A stretch of 64,000 nt of DNA from Chrysoporthe austroafricana (Eukaryota > Ascomycota > Sordariomycetes > Diaporthales > Cryphonectriaceae): NCBI GenBank assembly GCA_001051155.2, contig JYIP02000003.1, positions 5,208,001-5,272,000 on the forward strand, given 5' to 3'. Position 1 is the stretch's first letter; every line of letters starts with the position of its first letter. The notes under the pieces were generated by a model. That model ran no database searches. It was not told where the DNA came from and saw only the letters and a list, made by a program, of their open reading frames with translations. The position numbers and the translations under genes are program-made. Shown here one piece after another: positions 44,400-56,463 of the stretch.

Positions 44400-47300
44400 C
44401 CTTTCCGTTATTATTTGTCCAAGTAATCTGCTAATGCTCGAAATACATTTTGTAAGTTAGTTTTGGGTTCCTATGAATTCTTATTTATCGGGTAGTTTTT
44501 CCATTTGACGAGGTATTCGGGGTCGTAATCTGGTTTGCGGTATCTAAAGATCCGTTCGATTTCGTATTCTGGCTCGTTACTTTCGATCTGAATGCTTTTA
44601 TTTGTTTTGATTAAGTTTGGTACTGGTTCGAGGAATGAAATATAGAATACCGGGTAAATTCTCATTCTATGGGGTAATGCAAGTTCGAAATTAATGCTTG
44701 AGATCTTCTTTAGGATTTTGAATAGTCCCAATTTCTTATAGTCCAGTAAGTAAGAGGGTTTCGTTATTTTAATATGTTCTTTTCGTCGAATAAAGTAGAC
44801 TTTATCCCCCTCTTGTAGGATTGGTCTTTCAATCCTTCCGGAGTTAGCGTATTTCGTTATCTTTTCTTGTACGAATTTTAGTTCTTTCTGGAATTCTTCC
44901 TGGACCTTTTTGATTCTTCTGACTCGCTTTTCTGCAGCTTCTGCGTTTGCTCCTGATATCTTGTCGTAATAGGCTGTCAGGTTGTAGCTATAGAGCGCGT
45001 AGAATGGCGACTTTTTTATCGTACTTATATTTACGCTATTATATACAAATTGCGCTAAGGGTAAGAAGTTAACCCAGTTATTCTGCTCGTAATTCATATA
45101 ATGTCGTAAGTATTGCTTGACAATTTGGTTAGTTCTTTCCGTTTGTCTATTTGTTTGTAGATAAAATGCTATGGACATTTTTTATTATATTCCGAATAGT
45201 TTTGTAAATAAGGTCCAGAAGTTTGATACGAACTTTCTGTTTTTATCGGAAATGATTTCTTTAAGCATGCCGTAATTGGCTATAACCATTCTAAAGAACG
45301 TATATACGAGTTCTTCTGCTATACTGCTTTCCTTATATAGTAGGAAGTAAGCGTATTTGCTCAGTTTGCAAACTATTACTAGGATGCTATTATATTGCAC
45401 TTTAGTTAAGAGTTCTCGTAAGAGAAGTAGCTTGGTAATAAAATCCCAGCTAATGGATTGCTAAACTATTTCCGGAACCGGGAATAGTTGGAGCAACCTA
45501 TAAGGCTTATAATATTCGATTTTGTTCTTCTTGCAGCTATTACATTCTTATAAGATTTTTTCGATTTTTTGTCTGAATCCTAGTAAGTTCCAGTATCTCT
45601 TAATTCTTTTATAGGTAGCCTTAATTCTTTGATAATTATATGCTAGTGCATTATATATGGTCCTGATATATTCGTTTTGTTTTTCGGGGGTTATATTTTC
45701 AGGATTTCTTCCTTGATTTTCGATTCTGATAATTGTATTAAGTTCTCTTGCTTCGCTTATAAGGCTGCTATTTTTGTTTTGTCGAAAAATATTCTGGAAT
45801 TCTTTTAATTCTGAATTTTGGTAGTCTGATTGTCTGCTAAGTATATCTGCTTTGCTATTTTCGGATCCTTTGTAATGGACGATTTTCAGATCGAATTGCG
45901 AGAGGAATTCTGCCTATCTAATCTGTTATTTGTTCAAGACTTTAGTAGTTATAAATGTTATGAGATTCTTGTAATCCGAATGTATTATAATTTGGTATTT
46001 GGTTCCGATCAGATATCGCTGCTATTTTTCGAATGCTTTAACGATTGCTATTAGTTCTTTATCAGGGATGCTGTAATTAAGTTCTAGGCCGTTTAGCTTC
46101 TTTGAAAAGTTGCTTACGACCCTAAAGCGTCTTTGATTGTCTCTTTGGCCTAGCTGTCTGCCAAGTGCGTAATTTAATATATCGGTTTCAACCTTAAAGG
46201 GTTTCCTTAGATCTGTTTCGCAAAGAATAAGTTCTGATATAATTTGTCTTTTAATTTCGTTAAATGCTTCCTATGCTTCTGAAATCTATCCGAACTTCCG
46301 ATCTTTCTTTGTTAAGTCTGTAAGCGGGTATGCGATCTTGCTATAATTTCGGATGAATTATCGGTAGAAGTTAGCATATCCGAGGAATGCCCTGATATCC
46401 TTAATATTCCTTGGGGTAAGCTATTCCCGTATTGCTTTGACCTTATCTTGTTATATGCTAATCTGTCCTGGTTCGATAATATAGCCTAAATAGTTAACCT
46501 TTTATTAGTAGAAATAGCATTTGCTTAGTTCGACTAGAAGTTTGTTATCTTGCAGCATTTAAAATACTTCCCGTATATGCTGCTTGTATATCTCGAAATC
46601 TTTTGAGAAAATCAAGATATTATCGAGATAGATAATAATAGTAATATTTAGAAATTTGCGTAAGACGTAATTAATTATTTCCTGGAAGGATGCTAGCGCG
46701 TTTATAAGTCCAAAAGGCATAATTACGTATTCGAAATGTCCGTAGCGTATTCTGAAGGCTGTTTTCCAGATATCGTCTTCCTTGATTCTGATATAATAGT
46801 ATCCTTCCTTGAGGTCAAGGGTAATAAATCATCTAGCTCCAATCAGTCGATCCCTTATTTCGCTTGCTAGCGGCAATGGGTATCGATTTTTGATAGTAAT
46901 ATCGTTAAGCTGTCAGTAGTCTATACAAAGCCGTAATTTGCCGTTCTTTTTGAGTACGAATAGGATAGGGTATCCTGCTAGTAATTACGATAGTCGTATA
47001 TAGCCTCGCTTCAGGTTCTTATCAATGTATTCTTTAAGCGTTTTAAGCCTTGCTTTGTCGAGTCCGTAAATAGGGAAGAATTTTGGCTATATTCCTTCTT
47101 TCAAAGGGATCTCGTAGTCGTACAGGCTATATTCTGGTAATCCCATATCAAATTTCCCTTACTATAGTTTCTTGAATTCGTAGTACTCTCTTGGTACGTT
47201 TTCGAATATCGGTATTGGTCTTTCTTTGTTTTTTGCAATCTGTAAGAATATAAGGTACTATTATGCGTATTTTCTTTCGCTAGCCTCCTATTTTTGGGGC

Positions 47301-47980
47301 TTCTGTATTCTTAGTAATTTCGGGTATCTATTGGGTGCCAGGCCAAATTATCTTCTAGCATATTCGTATTGTAAGAGCTATATTTCTTTATGGTTCTATA
47401 ATCCGCATTTCTTTGTATTGTTCCGTATTTAACCGTATTTCTGTTAGTCGATAGTTATTTGTAATCTTGGTTCGTTCCTAATTTTCGTCTGGAAGTTCAA
47501 AGTATTCGTAACCTTTCTCTGTTTTGCGGCTTATCTTTCAGTTCTAGGGGTATTTGTAAGCCTGTTTGAGCGCATTTTTCTTGCGCTATCCTCAATAACT
47601 AGGTCTTTTTCTCTACTGGTAATTGCGACTTTCTCAGTGGGTATGGCTTATTCCTATGAAATCTGGCCAGTAATTCAATCGATTCGAAAATTATGCTTCT
47701 TAAGCCAAAGTATTCCCAAGATCAATTTATGTTATGCTGTATTTGTAATATCAAAAGTGACATTTATCGTAAGGCTTTGGATCGAGATAGGTAGGTAATC
47801 AGTTTCCATATCGATTATACTTAGGTTATACGTAACCGACTTTTTTTCCATAATATTGAGCTTATAAGAGTCTTTCTTTTGCGTCCAAGGAATTCGTTCC
47901 CTATTAACAATTTCGGGCGAGATAAAATTTCTTTATATGCCGCTATCTAGTAATGCATTATATCGTTATCCTTTAATATA
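44400..47980 (-). pseudogene. A5 pol: protease-RT-RNase H-integrase-chromodomain
   Basis: Minus-strand polyprotein with scattered stops. Protease ALLDSG lies near 47,940. RT has YPILFVLKKNGKLRLCID and the active-site box YLDNILIFSK near 46,591-46,635, where the second Asp of YLDD has become Asn. RNase H follows, then the integrase zinc-binding ECNSCKKNKIEYY. The conserved HPQTDGQTER block reads YLQTNRQTER at 45,100-45,170, four changes that are all RIP-type. The C-terminal chromodomain is NEPEYEIERIFRYRKPDYD then EYLVKWKNYP (44,471-44,580). An intact 236-codon segment spans the integrase C-terminus and chromodomain. Chromodomains steer integration to methylated-histone chromatin. Confidence 0.85.
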
Positions 47981-50100
47981 TACATCCAGAATTATATGCT
48001 TTTCGTTTTCCTTAATGGTAATATATAGGGACTTTATAATCCTGATCGATTATTATCTTATTATAGGCGATTTTTCCCTTTTGGGGTATCCTGGGCGCTT
48101 TTTGCTATTTGCTATACTAGCCTTTTTGCTTAAGCGTAATTCCGTTACCAATTCTTTTCGATTTTCTGCAGCCTATGCCATTCTTTGGCTTTATCCTATG
48201 CATGTATAGAGCATGCTGTTACGTAGCATTATTTCTATATAGTTTTCCTTTCGATATATATTTGTAAGCAGTTATCCGGTAGTCCGATATATGCATTATT
48301 ATCTTTAATATGCAAGACCTTTCTGAACTTTCCTTTTTCTTTTGCGACAGGATAGATTAATTGGTCCCATTCCCTAAATAGGAACCAATTATATTTGACT
48401 TTCTCGCTAAAATGTATTTAGCAGTTATAGTAAATATAGCAGATCCAGGCAAGTTTATAATAACGAGAGTATAAGTAACTGATCTTTCCGTTTTCCTGGG
48501 ATAAGTATTTACTATTCTGGAATAGTATGCCTTGGAAGAGTTTTTTTATTGTAAGTCCATAAATGATATATTCCATTTCCGTATATTTGGATATCCATTT
48601 GCTGCAATCTTGGCAATTCTTCTATTAATAGCGGGCTATTTTTTCTGATAATTCTTTATTAGGGACTGGAATTAGTAGGTTATCCGGCTATCTATCGGAA
48701 TATGCCGATTTTTCGGAAATAATGCTAAGTATTGGTAATCCCGGTTTTATAATACCGATTTCCTCTTCTACTATATTGCTCCATTATCGTTCCAGATAAT
48801 AGCTTAAAGGGTATTTTCCTAAGTTTTCATTATTTTATAAGGGTCTTTTACTGGAATAATCGGAATCGCTATCCTAGATAATAGTATCGTAAAGTAGGCC
48901 TTTCTTGCCTATAGCGAATTGCCGCTATCCCTAAGGCTTGCGTAAGAACTATCCTGAACCTTCTTTCCCTAAGAAATGCAATAAGCAATAATCTTGGTAG
49001 CAGGCTATCCAGCTAATGCTGCTATAATCAAAGTTCGCTGCTTATTCTGATTGGATGTTTTTATTTAGCTAATTGGGTTCCTATTGCTAAGCGATATTAA
49101 GCTATTTCTTTAGGACTGGCTTCTATTCTCGTTTCTTTTATTCTTATTAATAATTGCGAGCGATATAGCCTTTTTTACTGCAATTGTAATAAGTAGTTCC
49201 TTTGCGTTATTCGTATATAAGGGTATCTAGTTCTATAAGCCCAGCATATATAATGCCCGAATAGGCTATACTATTCTTGCCCTTATGCTGGAACTTGCGC
49301 TTCCTAATATTTGGCTAATACCGCGAGATAGTACCGTAATTCTTCTACCATTATTATTATCGTTCGTATAATCGGTTATCGATACGGATTGCCTTATTAA
49401 TGAATTCGCTAAATTCTTCAAATCGGTTTTCTTTATAGAATTCGTCCTTAACTTCTTCCTTGAATCCTGCATAATAGGCATCCATAAGGGGTTCGTCCTT
49501 ATAATCAAAGTAGGCGACAATTTGCCAGAATTTCGCTATATAGTCCGCGGCCGAACCGGTTTATCGAAATGCCTTTAACTGTCGTATTATAATTTGTTAT
49601 TTATCTGGGTTTCCAAAAGTCTTAGTAAGGGCTGATTTGAAATTGGCATAGCGCTGGAAGATGCGCTTAGTATCTTCCGAACGAAATTTTTCACTATTAT
49701 CCAAATAGTCGCGAAAGGTCGGTTCCTATTACTGGAAGGCTGTTCTTTCAAAGCGACTTCCCGCGAAATCGATCTTGTCGTAAGTAGTTCTAAACTGGGT
49801 TCCATAATGCTTGAAATAGGCCTTGAATTGCGTTAAGAAGATTTGGAAGTTTCCCCGAATGCCTTTATACAGGCCGGGTTTGTCAAGCTTAAAAGCCTTG
49901 GCTTGCTGGAAAGCGTTAAGGCGGATAATTTCGTTCTTTACTTCCTCAAGCTATTAATACAGAGCTATATTCTGTTACTGGAATTATTCGTTAGTAAGAA
50001 TGACCGGTATTTCTTCCTGAAAGGCCTGGATATTGGACGAAGACGGGGTTTGGGGCGCTATTATATCCTGAATATTGCTCAAGGGGTATATACTGAACCG
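47980..50100 (-). pseudogene. A5 gag (capsid and zinc knuckle)
   Basis: Minus-strand frame with stops. The capsid part is clear near 49,380-49,550 (AKFWQIVAYFDYKDEPLMD, AYYAGFKEEVKDEFYKENRF, NKAIRIDNRLYER). A zinc-knuckle remnant near 49,165-49,215 reads YYNCSKKGYIARNY where CYNC...H...C is expected; Cys and His have become Tyr by G-to-A or C-to-T changes. Gag would package the element RNA. The start codon is not identified. Confidence 0.7.
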
Positions 50101-50123
50101 GTCTTGAATAAGAGTTGTCAAAA

Positions 50124-50535
50124 TATTATAAACGTTGCAGCAAATCCTAAAATAAATTGTAAGGTTAAAGGGTTTATGCTAACAAGAGCGGTACCAAGTA
50201 CTGCTTTGAGCTTTAGGACGAATTTACTGAGTATCGTAATGTTCATAAGCCAATATAGCTATTAATAGTAGGGTCCAATTGATATTTAGATTGACGACTG
50301 GAAGTCCTATCTAATTGTCTAGCTGAGAATTCTTCCAATCTTATATATTTCTTTCTTTGGTCCCTGATTCATATTTGCTTATCGGGGCTCGCTGCTGCTT
50401 ACTGAGCCTCAGTAAGCCAGGTTAAGCCCTGATAACCCTAACCCTAGCTTACGTAATCTTTGCGGGGTACGTATCTTCATTTCCTGGTTTGGTCCCAGGT
50501 TGGGGTTTCTTCCCTTTGTATGCTGGTTCATAATA
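50124..50535 (-). repeat. 5' LTR of A5
   Basis: 412 bp, equal in length to its partner. Differences from the 3' LTR are mostly transitions; for example its inner end is TATTATAAACG instead of TGTTATGAACG. The hairpin and telomere-like segment are conserved. Confidence 0.9.
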
Positions 50536-52366
50536 CGGTTGCTAATCGTTTAAATCTCTAATTCGTTTTTAATTTATATTTATAAGTTCGAAATATTCGT
50601 AATTTTTCCTTATTTTCTAGCAAGTCCGTTTGTTTTAAAAGTATATTTAAGCTTATTTAAGCGTATATTCTTAATGCTATTCTTAATAATTAAGACTTTC
50701 CGTTTTTTATTAATTGCAACCTTTTTAATAAATATAGCTTATTCTTATAAAATTTGGCTAATAATCCAATCGATTCGAAAATTATATTTTTTAAGCTAAA
50801 ATATTTTTAAAATTAATTCGTATTATGCTATATCTATAATATCGAAAATAGTTTTTATTATAAAGCTTTGGATCGAAATAAGTAAATAATTAGTTTCCGT
50901 ATTAATTATATTAAAGTTATATATAACCGCTTTTCCTTTTATAATATTAAATCTATAAAGATTTTTCTTTTGTATTTAAAGAATTCGTTCTTTATTAACG
51001 ATTTCTAGTAAGATAAAATTTCTTTATACGCTATTATTTAAAAATGCGCTATATCGTTACCCGTTAATATATATGTTTAATATAATATATTTCTCGTTTT
51101 CTTTCGTAATTGCATATAAGGATTTCGTAATCTTAATCGGCTATTATCCCGTTATAAGCAATCTTTCCCTTTTGGAATATTCTAGGCTTTTCTTGCTATT
51201 TGCTTTGCTAGCTTTTGCGCTTAGTTTCGGCTATATTGCTTTGCTTTCTCAGCTTTTTGCATCGATATTATTCTTTAGCTTTATCTTACATATAAATAGA
51301 ATATACTATAATATAATATTGCTTTTATATTATTTTTCTTTAAACGCATTTTTACGGATAATTATCGGGTAATTTAATATAAGCATTATTGTTCTTAATA
51401 TACAAGACTTTTCTATATTTTTTTCGGAATTCTATAATAGGTTAAATTAATTAGTTCTATTTTCTAATTGGAAACCAATTATATTTAATTTTCTTATTAA
51501 AATATATCTAGCAATTATAATAAATGCAGCATATCCAAGCAAGTTTATAGTAATAAAAGTATAAATAATTAATTTTTCTATTTTCTTAAAGTTTGTATTT
51601 GCTATTTTAAAACGGAATATTTTAAAAGAGTTTCTATAATATAAGCCCGTAAATAAAATGTTTAACTTTCATATGCTTAAATATCTAGCTATTTTGCTTT
51701 AATTATTCTTATTTTACGAGCTAAGTAATTGTATTTTCTATTTCCGTATTATTTTTTTTTTCGAATATAAAAGTTAGCAAGTTATTTGGCTATTTATCTT
51801 ATAGCATTATTTTTTCAAATATAGCATTAAGCATAAATATGCTTATTTATTAAATATTTATTTCGTTTTCTATTATCGCATTTTATTATCGATCGAAATA
51901 GTAATTTAAGGAAAACTTTTTTAAGTTTTCTTTTTTAGCATTTAAAAGATTATTTAAATAATCGGAATTATTGCTATTTATAATTATATTATAAATAAAG
52001 CCTTTTCTTCTTATAACGAATTGCTTTTATTCTTTAAGTTTATATAAGAATTATCTTAAACTTTTTTTTGCCGAAAGGTATAATAAGCAATAATTTTAAT
52101 AGCAAGCTATTTAGCTTATACTGCTATAGCTAAAGTCCGCTATTTATTCCGATAGGATATTATTATTTAGCTAATTAAGTTCTTATTATTAAGCGATATT
52201 AATTTATTTTTTCGGAATTAGTTTTTAATTTCGCTTTTTCTTTTCTTAATAGCAATTGCATACAATATAGCCTTTCTTGCTGCAATTATAGCAAATAATT
52301 CCTTTATATTATTCTTATATTAAAGTATTTAATTTTATAAATTTTTGTTATAAATGCTATAATATT

Positions 52367-53310
52367 CTTGAGACAAACTGTAAGATTAAAGGGTTTATAT
52401 TAACAAAAGCAGTATTAAGTACTACCTTGAATATCGGGAAACGTATTTTAAACAAATGCTTATAATATTTATAAGCTAATATAGCTATTATTAGGATATA
52501 AATAGAGTTTTAATAGTACTTAGATTTACGATTAAAGAATTATAATAATTTATTTAGTAAATATTCCGTTCTTATATATCCGGTTTTTCAGTTCTGGATT
52601 ACCAACTTATTAAATAATCTAATAATCCAAGCTTACTGGATTATTTAATAATTTAGTAATCCTTATCGTATCTAACTCTAACTTTGGGTTAATAATATTC
52701 GAAATTCCTTTAAGATAGGAAAAGATCGGGCGCTTGAATGCTACTTTCTCTTATTGCAACCTTAGTTTCTTATCGGGTTATAATATTATCCCCTTCTTAT
52801 CGATTATTATCCTTGACAATTTCCCGTAAAATTCTTTATTTATAATTGTCTTGTAATCTCCTTTTTTTAATCGGGATATCGGGCAAAGTATAGAAAACTC
52901 GTTTTGCTTGTATGGCCAAAATATAGCATCGTAATTCTCTTTTAGAGGCGATTTTGCAACGCGCCGTATAGATGCCTTCCTGCTCGTTTTGCGAGAGTCG
53001 TAATATTTTTAGCTGCTAAGTTTCGGAACGAAACTTTTCTCGTTATTCGAAATATATACGGCTTAACCGTTTTCGATATAATATTTTGGGAATTACTCCG
53101 GATAAGCTATGCAAGATAGCTTATTAATACTAGAAACTGGAAAAGGAATTGGAAATTGCAAAAAAAAAGGTTTTTCGCTTATATTGGTAGAAACGCATAT
53201 AGTATAAGAAGATAATGCGTACTATTCGTCAAGGCATTAATAATATTGAAAAACTAAAGCAGTTAAAAGCGGAAAAAGCTGAAAAGGAGCGTTATTATTA
53301 TAACTTAATA
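52367..53310 (-). mobile_element. Family A fragment A6: truncated 3' LTR and antisense-ORF zone
   Basis: A minus-oriented LTR lacking its first 25 bp or so (52,367-52,785) follows A4 directly at AATATTCTTG|AGACAAACTG. On the plus strand behind it lies another copy of the antisense ORF, with RIP stops: FCESRNIFSC near 52,985, KLEKELEIAKKKVFR, then INNIEKLKQLKAEKAEKERY. The fragment ends near 53,310. Both ends are deletion junctions rather than clean element ends. Confidence 0.65.
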
Positions 53311-54365
53311 TAGAACAACCCGCTAACGCAAGAAAAACAAACCAGCCGACCCGCTTGCATAATAACCCTATTAAGGAGTAATTATAAGGATTATATAATC
53401 TAGGGTTAGGGATTGGACCGACAAAATCGCTATCGGTCCTAACGGTCTTGTATAAACTAATAATATTAATAGCGGTCTTATTAGTTTAGCTAAAAAGCTA
53501 GATATATAAAAACGGATATACGGATTAATTATTTATACCCTTATTACTATAAACTTGCCTGGATATATTATATCTATTATAACTGCCAGATATATTTTAG
53601 CGAGAAAATCAAATATAATTAGTTTTCAATTAAGGAATAGGATTAATTAATCTAGCTTATTATAGAATCCCGAAAAAAAAACAAGGAAATCTTATATATC
53701 GAAAATAATAATGCTTATATTAAACTACCCGATAATTATTTATAGAAATGCATTTAAGGAAGAATAATATGGGAATAATGCTATATTATAGCATATTCTA
53801 TTTATATGCAAGATAAGGCTAAAGAATAGTACCGATTGCAAAAGTTTGAAAAGGCAAAGCAATACGGCTTAAGTCAAATATAAAGGCTAGTAAAGCAAGT
53901 AGCAAGAGAAGCCCAGAATATTTTAAAAAGAAAGGATTGCTTATAACGGGATAATAGCCGATTAAGACTATAAAGTCCTTATACGCAATTATAAAGGAAA
54001 ACGAAAGATATATTATATTAAATGCATATATTAACGGGTAGCGATATAGCGCATTTTTGGATAATAACGTATAAGGAAATTTCATTTTGCTAGAAATCGT
54101 TAATAAAGAACGAATCCTTTAAATATAAAAGAAAAACTCTTATAGATTTAATACTATAAAAAAAAAAGCGGTTATATATAATTTTAATATAATCGATATA
54201 AAAATTAATTATTTACTTATCTCGATTCAAAGCTTTATAATAAAAACTATTTTCGATATTATAAATATAATATAATACGAATTAATTTTAGGAATATTTT
54301 AATTCAAGAAATATAACTTTTATATCGATTAAATTATTAGCCAAATTTTATAAGAATAAGCTTAA
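53311..54365 (+). mobile_element. Family A fragment A7: partial 5' LTR and gag-protease piece
   Basis: About 205 bp resembling the 5' half of a family A-type LTR (AGGGTTAGGGATTGG, then GCTAGATATATAAAAACGG) is joined at about 53,517 to a plus-strand gag-protease piece that is collinear with 38,222-39,000 and with 1-600. It breaks off at 54,365, where repeat C begins. The joint looks like an internal deletion. Confidence 0.6.
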
Positions 54366-54566
54366 TAGTAAACGTACTGAAATATATTATGAAGCATAGT
54401 TCTTTTAAGAAAGTAAATTACGCTAAAGCCTATCAGGGCATTATATAGGCCCCCCGGTAAAGGTATGGCATTTACTTAGTAAATTCACTGCGTATTTACC
54501 AGAGGATTTACTATAGATTTACCAGGCAAATCTATTACGAATTTACCTTGTTTATAGGTTTTGCTA
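54366..54566 (-). repeat. Repeat C fragment, copy 2
   Basis: Reverse-complement match to 35,930-36,133 and clearly less RIP-mutated. Read on the minus strand it has GGTAAAT or GTAAAT five or six times within about 90 bp, plus an internal inverted AATTTAC...GTAAAT arrangement. Confidence 0.62.
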
Positions 54567-55695
54567 TCAATTGCCGGCCCTTTATAACCTTTGTCCATAA
54601 AGGAAGCTAACTGTTAGAGACGTTTTGGGTAGCAGTAATACGATATGGTAAGACTCTGGGTTATATAGCAAGGAAAAGCATAATGGCACTATTGGATAAA
54701 GGAAATTATATAAGAAATAATAATCGTTTCATAAAGCCGACTCATACTAGAATCCTAACAAGTAAATATGCTTATGCCGGGGACTTGAATAATAAATATG
54801 CTTATACCGGGAACTAAAAGAAAACCTGCCCATACTGGGAACTTAGAATTAATCTTTTACTATAATCGGTTTATGCTTAAGGTAAATGGATATATATAGT
54901 ATTTGTATATAATAAGGCTGGCCGATATTTAAGTATATTTCGGTAATGCTTAATTATATTTATTACCGAAATATTTAGCATAAATATAATTAAAGATTAA
55001 AATTGCTTGTAAATATTAACAGAAAATATAGTTTTCAGATAATAGAATATTAAATAAGTATAATAATAATAAATGTAAAGTAAAGTTATAATAGAATATA
55101 TCGGCATGCAAAGCCGATAGCCGTATATAGTTGTTATATAGCAATATTATAGCTAATCTTTAATATAAATAGCTAAGTTTATAAATTATTGGAAAAAAGC
55201 AGCATTATATGCTATTAATAATATTATATCGATAAATAATAGCTATATTTATTAATTAAGGATAATTTCCCGGGCTTTAGCAATAGCTTCAAAATTTAAT
55301 AGGTTACGAAAGAATATAGCAAATAGTTCTTCCTTTCCGATATAATTACAGAAATCGGTATAATTATAGATATTAAGCTGCAAGGTCTTAATTAGCCTAT
55401 ACGCTTGGATATAGGATTTGAAATCTATTATGCAATTTTAGCATTGCAAGGACCGAATAGCGCTAAAATAGTTTTTGTTTTCGTTAGCTTATTTCTGAAA
55501 AGTAATATTGAAATCGTAATCCATATCGTCCTTAGTAAAGATAATCTTAATAGCTTTGAAATCGTATTCGAAACGGAAGATTTGGTTTATAATAAAATAT
55601 AAGCCCGACTAGTTAAATAAAATAATAGGATTAAAATCGCGAAACCAAATAACGAATTCGTATATATATTCTCTTATAGTAAAAGGGAAGAAATA
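54567..55695. other. AT-rich tract with a three-fold short repeat
   Basis: No gene recognised. Between about 54,760 and 54,850 a unit of about 30 bp recurs three times: ATGCTTATGCCGGGGACTT, ATGCTTATACCGGGAACT and CTGCCCATACTGGGAACTT. The first 300 bp are only mildly AT-biased, so they may belong to the less damaged repeat C element; the rest is strongly AT-rich. Confidence 0.45.
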
Positions 55696-56463
55696 TTAGA
55701 TGCGATTATTGTAGATTCCGATAATGCCGAATTTAATATTATTATGAATAGCGAAGCTATTAGTAACGTAAGGACAGTTAATGCCAAAATTGCTTTCCCA
55801 GATAAAATTATAGCGTATATATTCTTTAGATATATAGAAGGCTAATATGCAATAATATACCGCAATTTCGGCTTCAATAGCTTTGGACTTAGGGTTATAT
55901 TTAATAAATAAAGCAAGGATAGCGCGAGGCATAGCTTGCAAAGGCAAGGTATTATTGATATTGGCTCGGGAAGCTTTGCTTAGTATAGCTAATAGATTAG
56001 CTATATTCGGTAAATTATTTTCGGTCAAATCGATAATATCGTCCATAATTCGATAGCATTTGGCTAGCATTATGAAATTTCGTTCTATTATAGCAAATAG
56101 GCTTAGATTAGCAACCGGTATAATAGGCTTAGGAATTCTAAGCTTGGCTAAGACTGGCTTGATATTCTTAGCTATCTTTTTCCAGGTAGCAAGAGCTGTA
56201 TTACGATTATATTCGTAAACTATAACGATTTCTGCTATATTAGCTGTATAGCGTATAGCATTTATTTCCCTTTTAATAAGATTGCTGCAATTGCCTAATA
56301 TCGTTTGTCTAGCTTTATCCTTAATATAACGGCTACGCTTATTTCGTAAGCGATCGTCTCTCGATATTATAATAGGAAATAGGATATAACAAGCTATTAA
56401 TAGGGTATATAGGGCAAAGATAGGATTACGAACGGTAAATGAATTCGGAATGAATTCAGGCAA
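55696..56463 (-). CDS. Unidentified 255-aa open frame in RIP-degraded DNA
   Basis: A stop-free stretch of 255 codons in sequence of roughly 65% AT, where random frames should hit a stop about every 14 codons. It begins at a TTG (LPEFIPNSFTVRNPIF); the frame stays open about 30 codons further upstream to a TAA. Features: a hydrophobic N-terminal part (YTLLIACYILFPIIISRDDR), a basic segment (DRLRNKRSRYIKDKAR), a helical middle (TALATWKKIAKNIKPVLAKL) and CYRIMDDIIDLTENNLPNIA. Upstream, frames with RIP-like stops continue, so this is probably the best preserved part of a longer ancient ORF. I do not recognise the family. It may be part of a transposon. Confidence 0.4.
   Translation of the reverse strand: MPEFIPNSFTVRNPIFALYTLLIACYILFPIIISRDDRLRNKRSRYIKDKARQTILGNCSNLIKREINAIRYTANIAEIVIVYEYNRNTALATWKKIAKNIKPVLAKLRIPKPIIPVANLSLFAIIERNFIMLAKCYRIMDDIIDLTENNLPNIANLLAILSKASRANINNTLPLQAMPRAILALFIKYNPKSKAIEAEIAVYYCILAFYISKEYIRYNFIWESNFGINCPYVTNSFAIHNNIKFGIIGIYNNRI

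Larger units (their letters stand above)
43206..50535 (-). mobile_element. Complete Ty3/Gypsy chromovirus A5, 7,330 bp
   Basis: Structurally complete and minus-oriented. LTRs of 412 bp each lie at 50,124-50,535 (5') and 43,206-43,617 (3'), flanked by the target duplication CGGTT (43,201-43,205 and 50,536-50,540). The primer-binding region after the 5' LTR begins TTTTGACAACTCTTATTC; the polypurine tract before the 3' LTR is GGCGGGGGATAA. Gag, protease, RT, RNase H, integrase and chromodomain follow in the standard order. RIP damage is lighter than in its host copy A4, which fits a later arrival. No open frame spans the whole polyprotein. Confidence 0.92.
39002..52366 (-). mobile_element. Family A chromovirus copy A4, split by A5
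   Basis: Minus-oriented copy. From left to right: 3' LTR (39,002-39,437), antisense ORF zone, C-terminal domain, integrase, RNase H and RT up to 43,205; then copy A5 (43,206-50,535); then A4 resumes in the gag-protease part and runs to about 52,366. The two A4 halves are collinear with an uninterrupted copy apart from the 5-bp CGGTT repeat at the A5 junctions. Its 5' LTR and about 0.85 kb of 5' gag are missing. Strongly RIP-mutated throughout. CTTTA precedes its LTR at 38,997-39,001, but the matching duplicate on the other side is lost. Confidence 0.82.

Noticed and set aside
49266..49520. 84-codon minus frame in the A5 gag region
   Set aside because: Shifted relative to the true capsid frame, which shows the conserved gag motifs in the same place.
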